This document shows positions 59,949 to 64,000 of a stretch of DNA of 64,000 nucleotides, one piece after another. Under the pieces are notes generated by a model that was not told the origin of the DNA, ran no database searches, and was given only the letters and a program-made list of their open reading frames with translations. Position numbers and translations under genes: made by a program. The DNA comes from Flavobacterium araucananum (GTDB lineage: Bacteria; Bacteroidota; Bacteroidia; Flavobacteriales; Flavobacteriaceae), in assembly GCF_002222055.1 (NCBI RefSeq), contig NZ_MUGS01000005.1, forward strand, positions 249,319-313,318, given 5' to 3'. Each line of letters begins with the position of its first letter. The stretch's first letter is position 1.

Positions 59949-61505
59949 TTATGCTTTATTTTCTTTTCTTTTTCTCCAGAAGTATTCACCAACAAAATAT
60001 AGGGCAAGAATAAATAAGAAGTATTTAAAGTAAGATTGTGGTTGTCCTTCGCCATCAACAGTGGTAAAAACTCTGTTCCAACGAATTTTGTTGATTCCTT
60101 TTCCGTTTGTATCCCAGCTCATCCAGATAAAAACAGGTTTTCCTACGATATGATTCTCAGGAACATAACCCCAATAACGGCTGTCTTCAGAGTTATGACG
60201 GTTGTCTCCCATCATCCAGTAATAGTTCTGTTTGAAGGTATACGTTGTCGCTTGTTTGCCATTGATCAGGAAATGAGAACCTTCTAATTGCAAAGTGTTT
60301 CCTTCGTAATTAGTAATGATTTCTTTGTAAAATGGCAAAGATTCATTTGTTAAGGCTACGGTTTTTCCAGCTTCAGGAATATAAATAGGGCCAAAGTTAT
60401 CCTGACTCCATTTATTGATATGAGGGAAGATCGCATTGTCGTTTCCTCTGTCAATTTCTCTCTTTACAGCAGTAACTCCGGGAGTATTTTTCAAACGTTC
60501 TGCACTCGCTTCTGTTAAAGCTCTAAAATAGATTGTATCTCTGCTGGCAGGATTTTTTAGGTAAGCACCATCTGTAACATCCAATTCTTTCATGATAGAT
60601 TCGATATCGATAGGTGTTTTTCCGTCTAATGCTACAGTGTAGGAGTATTGAGGTTTAGCACGTTCCGGTAAAACTAATTTTTTGCCGTTAATGAAAACAA
60701 ATCCGTCTACGATTGATAAACTGTCACCAGGAATACCAACACATCTTTTTACGTAATTTGATTTTTTATCGATAGGTTTTATAACTCCCGGTCTTCCTTT
60801 TGGCTCATAAAAATAATGAACGGTATCGACAGGCCAGTTGAAAACAACAATATCTGTTCGTTTTATTTTTTCTAAAGCCGGAAGTCTGAAATAAGGCAAT
60901 TGAGGCCAGCTTAAATATGATTTTCTTTTTAAAAATGGTATTGTATCATGAACCATTGGCAATGCAACGGTGGTCATAGGTACTCTAGGGCCATAATTTA
61001 CCTTGCTTACAAATAAGAAGTCACCAATCAATAACGATTTCTCTAATGATGAAGTTGGTATTGTATAAGGTTGTACGATATAAGTATGTACTAATGTTGC
61101 TACGATAATAGCAAAAAGTAAAGAACTTATAGTGTCTGCGGTTTTAGTTTGCGGTGATAATGATCTATTGGCATTGTACTCTAATTTTTGAGTATAGTTG
61201 ACATAATAGATGTAAAAACCAAAAGTAAAAATCCCTAATAAGGTATCTAAAGTAGATTTTTTGCCAAATGTTCTTAAGGTTTCTACCCAAACAACAGGAA
61301 ACATAATCAGGTTAATAATCGGAATAAAAAGTAACAGAGTCCACCAGGTAGGTCTATTAATTATTTTCATCAAAATTATTGAATTGTAAACCGGAATTGC
61401 CGCTTCCCAACTTTTTCTTCCTGCTGCCTGATACAATTTCCAGGTTCCCAGAAAGTGAATTACCTGTACGGCTAAGAAAAATGCAAACCAAAGATATAGT
61501 GTCAT
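59949..61505 (-). CDS. lepB: Signal peptidase I (long Bacteroidota form)
   Basis: 518 aa, far longer than E. coli LepB (324). Two to three N-terminal membrane helices, catalytic Ser in YTIPTSSLEKSLLIGD, catalytic Lys in KKSNYVKRCVGIPGDSL, and GDNRHNSEDSRYWGYVPENH in box E. The extra length is in an insertion between the Lys box and box E (residues ~270-420), normal for this class. Cleaves signal peptides of Sec-exported proteins. Followed by the WbqC gene, preceded by dapB. Confidence 0.93.
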   Translation of the reverse strand: MTLYLWFAFFLAVQVIHFLGTWKLYQAAGRKSWEAAIPVYNSIILMKIINRPTWWTLLLFIPIINLIMFPVVWVETLRTFGKKSTLDTLLGIFTFGFYIYYVNYTQKLEYNANRSLSPQTKTADTISSLLFAIIVATLVHTYIVQPYTIPTSSLEKSLLIGDFLFVSKVNYGPRVPMTTVALPMVHDTIPFLKRKSYLSWPQLPYFRLPALEKIKRTDIVVFNWPVDTVHYFYEPKGRPGVIKPIDKKSNYVKRCVGIPGDSLSIVDGFVFINGKKLVLPERAKPQYSYTVALDGKTPIDIESIMKELDVTDGAYLKNPASRDTIYFRALTEASAERLKNTPGVTAVKREIDRGNDNAIFPHINKWSQDNFGPIYIPEAGKTVALTNESLPFYKEIITNYEGNTLQLEGSHFLINGKQATTYTFKQNYYWMMGDNRHNSEDSRYWGYVPENHIVGKPVFIWMSWDTNGKGINKIRWNRVFTTVDGEGQPQSYFKYFLFILALYFVGEYFWRKRKENKA

Positions 61506-61563
61506 AATATTTTGTTTAAAGTTTCAAGTTTTAAGGTTTTTTTACCCTAAAATTTTAATCTGT

Positions 61564-62265
61564 TTATTTCAGGTTTAAAACATCTTTCATGCTGTAAATT
61601 CCTGTTTTACCAGCAAGCCATTCGGCAGCAATTACAGCTCCTAAAGCAAAACCTTCACGGTTATGAGCAGTATGTTTTAATTCGATACTGTCTACAATAG
61701 AATCGTAAGTCACTGTATGAGTTCCGGGAACATCACCAATTCTTTTTGCTTCGATATGAATTTCGTTTGTTTTTGCCTCGTCCAGTGTCCAGTTTGCATA
61801 AGTACTGTTTTCGATAACACCTTTGGCCAAAGAAATAGCTGTTCCGCTTGGAGCATCTAGTTTTTGGGTATGATGAATTTCTTCCATCGTTACATTATAC
61901 GAATCAAATTGGGACATGATTTTAGCCAGGTATTCATTTAATTCAAAGAAAATGTTTACCCCAAGGCTAAAATTTGAACTTGAGATGAATCCACCTTTTT
62001 TTTCGTTGCAAAGTGCAATCATTTCGTCAAAATGTTCCAGCCATCCCGTTGTTCCGGAAACTACAGGGACATTATTATTAAAAGAATTCGAAATATTGGC
62101 TACTGCTGCAGTTGGAACGCTAAAATCGATTGCAACGTCAGCAGTCGAAAGTCCGTCATAACTATTGAATTCGTCTTTCTTTAAAACAATTTCATGACCT
62201 CTTTCTAAAGCAATTCGTTCAATTACTTTACCCATTTTTCCATATCCTAAAAGCGCAATTTTCAT
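61564..62265 (-). CDS. dapB: 4-hydroxy-tetrahydrodipicolinate reductase
   Basis: 233 aa, the shorter Bacteroidota form (E. coli 273). IALLGYGKMGKVIERIALER (Rossmann start), VPVVSGTTGWLE, NFSLGVNIFFELNEYLA and EEIHHTQKLDAPSGTAISLA (substrate-binding region with His-His and DAPSGTA). Makes tetrahydrodipicolinate for lysine and meso-DAP. In the same run as lepB. Confidence 0.95.
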   Translation of the reverse strand: MKIALLGYGKMGKVIERIALERGHEIVLKKDEFNSYDGLSTADVAIDFSVPTAAVANISNSFNNNVPVVSGTTGWLEHFDEMIALCNEKKGGFISSSNFSLGVNIFFELNEYLAKIMSQFDSYNVTMEEIHHTQKLDAPSGTAISLAKGVIENSTYANWTLDEAKTNEIHIEAKRIGDVPGTHTVTYDSIVDSIELKHTAHNREGFALGAVIAAEWLAGKTGIYSMKDVLNLK

Positions 62266-62302
62266 TTTGTATCTATTTTTGAATTTAAATAGTAAATGCT
62301 AT

Positions 62303-62863
62303 TTAAAAGTGGTAATTAAAAGTTAGTCCAACGTTTGGTCTAAAAGTTACATCGTCAGGATAAATTTCCGGGCGCAATGATAATCTTTCGTTTACGTTAA
62401 ATTGAATTAAAGCGGCATCAACGTTGGCATCGATAATGTTTAAAACATAAAAACCTACAACAAACAAAGCAGATAAATCTCTGTTTCGCTGATAAAATTT
62501 CTGACCAGCAACAAGTCTGCTTTCGTCAAGAAATTTATATTTATCATCAGTGTAGCCTTCTAGTCTTCGTTTGTAGGCATCGCGATAATCGTGGTATTTT
62601 TTATTGTTATCAAGATAAAAGTATAAACTTGTACCAATTGCTCCGTAAACCAATGGTATTTTCCAGTATTTTTTATTGTATGCCTGACCTAAACCTGGTA
62701 AGATTGCAGAGTAAAAGGCAGCTTTTGCTGGTGTAAGCGGATCTATTTCTTGTAACTTGCTAGTGTCTTTAACAACCAAAACCGTGTCTTTTTTTACCTG
62801 AGCAAAAAGAGAAACGGTTCCTATGAGAAAGAACAACAAACTTATGGGGACAATTTTATTCAC
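62303..62863 (-). CDS. DUF5683-family membrane/secreted protein
   Basis: 186 aa with a signal peptide (VSLFA-QV). LTPAKAAFYSAILPGLGQAY, NKKYWKIPLVYGAIGTSLYF and LSALFVVGFYVLNIIDANVD are the typical DUF5683 blocks; function unknown. Start codon is GTG at 62863, overlapping the parB TAG by one base. The position between parB and dapB is common in Flavobacteria. Confidence 0.88.
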   Translation of the reverse strand: MNKIVPISLLFFLIGTVSLFAQVKKDTVLVVKDTSKLQEIDPLTPAKAAFYSAILPGLGQAYNKKYWKIPLVYGAIGTSLYFYLDNNKKYHDYRDAYKRRLEGYTDDKYKFLDESRLVAGQKFYQRNRDLSALFVVGFYVLNIIDANVDAALIQFNVNERLSLRPEIYPDDVTFRPNVGLTFNYHF

Positions 62864-63765
62864 TATCCGTTTATTAATTTTATAATTCTGTTAAAGTCAG
62901 CTTCTGAGTTAAAAGGAATTGTAATTTTTCCTTTTCCGTTGCCAGCGACTTTTAAATCAACTTTCGCACCAAAATAATCATTAAAAGTATTTTTTTGTGT
63001 TTCCTTAATGACAAATGAAGATTCCGCTTTTGGTTTTCCTTCAATTTTTGGTTTTAAGCTTTCGTGATAATTTTTTACTAATGTTTCTGTTTCACGAACA
63101 GATAAGTTTTGGCTCACTATCTTTTGGTAGATATCCGTCTGAATGTCTAAATCTTCGATATTGATAATTGCTCTACCATGACCCATACTGATAAAACCAT
63201 CGCGAATACCTGTTTGAATAATGGGATCCAGTTTTAAAAGACGTAAATAATTGGCAATTGTAGAACGTTTTTTTCCAACACGCTCGCTCATTTGTTCCTG
63301 CGTCAATTGAATTTCGTCAATTAAGCGTTGGTACGAAAGTGCGATCTCAATTGGATCTAAGTCATGACGCTGAATGTTCTCTACCAAAGCCATAACCAAT
63401 GATTCGTTGTCATTGGCAATACGAATGTAGGCAGGAACATGTGTTAAGCCTACTAAAGTCGAAGCGCGTAAACGACGCTCTCCGGAAATTAGCTGGTATT
63501 TATTAAAGTCTAATTTTCGAACAGTAATAGGTTGAATCACACCAAGTTCTTTAATAGAAGTGGCTAATTCTCGTAACGATTCTTCATTAAAATTGCTTCT
63601 GGGCTGAAACGGATTTATTTCTATAGCACTTATTTCAAGCTCTATGATGTTTCCAACAACCTTGTCAGCATTTTTGTCTTCTACTGATACAATGTCGTTT
63701 TCCGGATCTTTTAATAATGCTGATAATCCTCTTCCTAAGGCTTGTTTTTTAATTGCTTTTGTCAT
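62863..63765 (-). CDS. parB: Chromosome-partitioning protein ParB
   Basis: 300 aa. N-terminal ALGRGLSALLKDPEND, ParB/Srx domain with IEINPFQPRSNFNEESLREL and ISGERRLRASTLVG (GERRxRA CTP-binding motif), HTH with QEQMSERVGKKRSTIANYLR and a C-terminal dimerisation region rich in Lys. Binds parS sites and loads SMC. Starts 5 nt after the parA stop. No complete parS palindrome was found in the window. Confidence 0.95.
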   Translation of the reverse strand: MTKAIKKQALGRGLSALLKDPENDIVSVEDKNADKVVGNIIELEISAIEINPFQPRSNFNEESLRELATSIKELGVIQPITVRKLDFNKYQLISGERRLRASTLVGLTHVPAYIRIANDNESLVMALVENIQRHDLDPIEIALSYQRLIDEIQLTQEQMSERVGKKRSTIANYLRLLKLDPIIQTGIRDGFISMGHGRAIINIEDLDIQTDIYQKIVSQNLSVRETETLVKNYHESLKPKIEGKPKAESSFVIKETQKNTFNDYFGAKVDLKVAGNGKGKITIPFNSEADFNRIIKLING

Positions 63766-63770
63766 AAAAA

Positions 63771-64000
63771 CTATTTGCTGTTTTTCTTTATAATTTCTTG
63801 CGCTAAATTAATGTAATTAACGGCTCCTTTGCTGGTTGCGTCATAATTAATGATGCTCTCGCCAAAACTAGGTGCTTCGCTTAATTTTACATTTCGCTGA
63901 ATAACGGTGTCAAAAACCATATCGTTAAAGTGTTTCTGAACCTCTTCGACAACCTGATTTGATAAACGCAATCTCGAATCGTACATTGTTAGTAACAATC
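63771..64000 (-). CDS. parA: ParA/Soj-type partition ATPase, C-terminal fragment
   Basis: Only the last ~75 residues are present; the gene continues past the window end. The visible part, TMYDSRLRLSNQVVEEVQKH and VIQRNVKLSEAPSFGESIIN, is the well-conserved end of Soj/ParA, including LSEAPSFG. Followed 5 nt later by parB. Confidence 0.93.
   Translation of the reverse strand, partial: LLLTMYDSRLRLSNQVVEEVQKHFNDMVFDTVIQRNVKLSEAPSFGESIINYDATSKGAVNYINLAQEIIKKNSK

Noticed and set aside
63088..63100. parS-like TGTTTCACGAACA within parB
   Set aside because: Lacks the central CGTG symmetry of TGTTTCACGTGAAACA; it encodes part of the conserved SVRETETLV segment.

Overview
The window reads as a chromosomal stretch of a Flavobacterium-like member of the Bacteroidota. 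The DNA is AT-rich. Upstream regions repeatedly carry the Bacteroidota -7 element TAnnTTTG (sometimes with TTG about 20 nt upstream) and mostly lack Shine-Dalgarno sequences. The gene content is typical of the class: large TonB-dependent barrels, a HmuY-type lipoprotein with an acidic +2 region, DUF5683, DUF6607, WbqC and a very long LepB. No rRNA, tRNA, CRISPR array, prophage or intact insertion sequence was seen. The assignment comes from reading the sequence, not from a search.

Layout. 1-5 kb: tail of an ABC ATPase, an S9 peptidase, a FabH-type synthase, then a 105-bp tandem array of inverted TTCGACTTCGCTCAG pairs next to a GIY-YIG endonuclease gene broken by one in-frame stop. 5-11 kb: cutC, an outer-membrane barrel, argS. 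11-15 kb: a haem-uptake locus (DUF6607, TonB receptor, HmuY) around a divergent promoter with a central palindrome. 15-20 kb: two SGNH proteins (one with LysM) plus an MBOAT protein, probably an envelope O-acetylation operon. 20-27 kb: ffh, folD, a membrane-protein/winged-helix/membrane-protein group with a shared operator, corA, rluF. 27-33 kb: P450 and ABM monooxygenase divergent from an ArsR-type regulator, a hydrolase, a zinc-ribbon-family coiled coil and Nif3. 33-35 kb: a YoeB-like toxin-antitoxin pair behind three 22-bp repeats, then lpxK. 35-39 kb: hybrid histidine kinase, gap, lipA. 39-50 kb: M48 protease, tonB, ECF sigma factor, glycosyltransferases, a PaiA/PaiB-like pair, murB, a Tat-signal aminotransferase, DUF2461, a rhodanese-thioredoxin lipoprotein. 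50-51.5 kb: a duplicated cassette with a Trp-rich leader ORF and a small gene. 51.5-64 kb: recF, a TPR protein, ribH, mutL, two rhomboids, an EEP protein, then the minus-strand run parA-parB-DUF5683-dapB-lepB-WbqC.

Most genes are core housekeeping. The most unusual material is between genes: (i) the REPIN-like array with its adjacent GIY-YIG gene, (ii) phased operator repeats at the toxin-antitoxin locus, (iii) the shared ACTTTG-N5-CAAAGT operator of the 23-25 kb group, (iv) the duplicated Trp-rich leader cassette, and (v) several families of long AT-rich palindromes. Protein oddities include a MutL lacking the usual endonuclease motifs, a zinc-ribbon protein lacking its cysteines, an aminotransferase with a Tat-like signal, and a P450 lacking the usual I-helix threonine.
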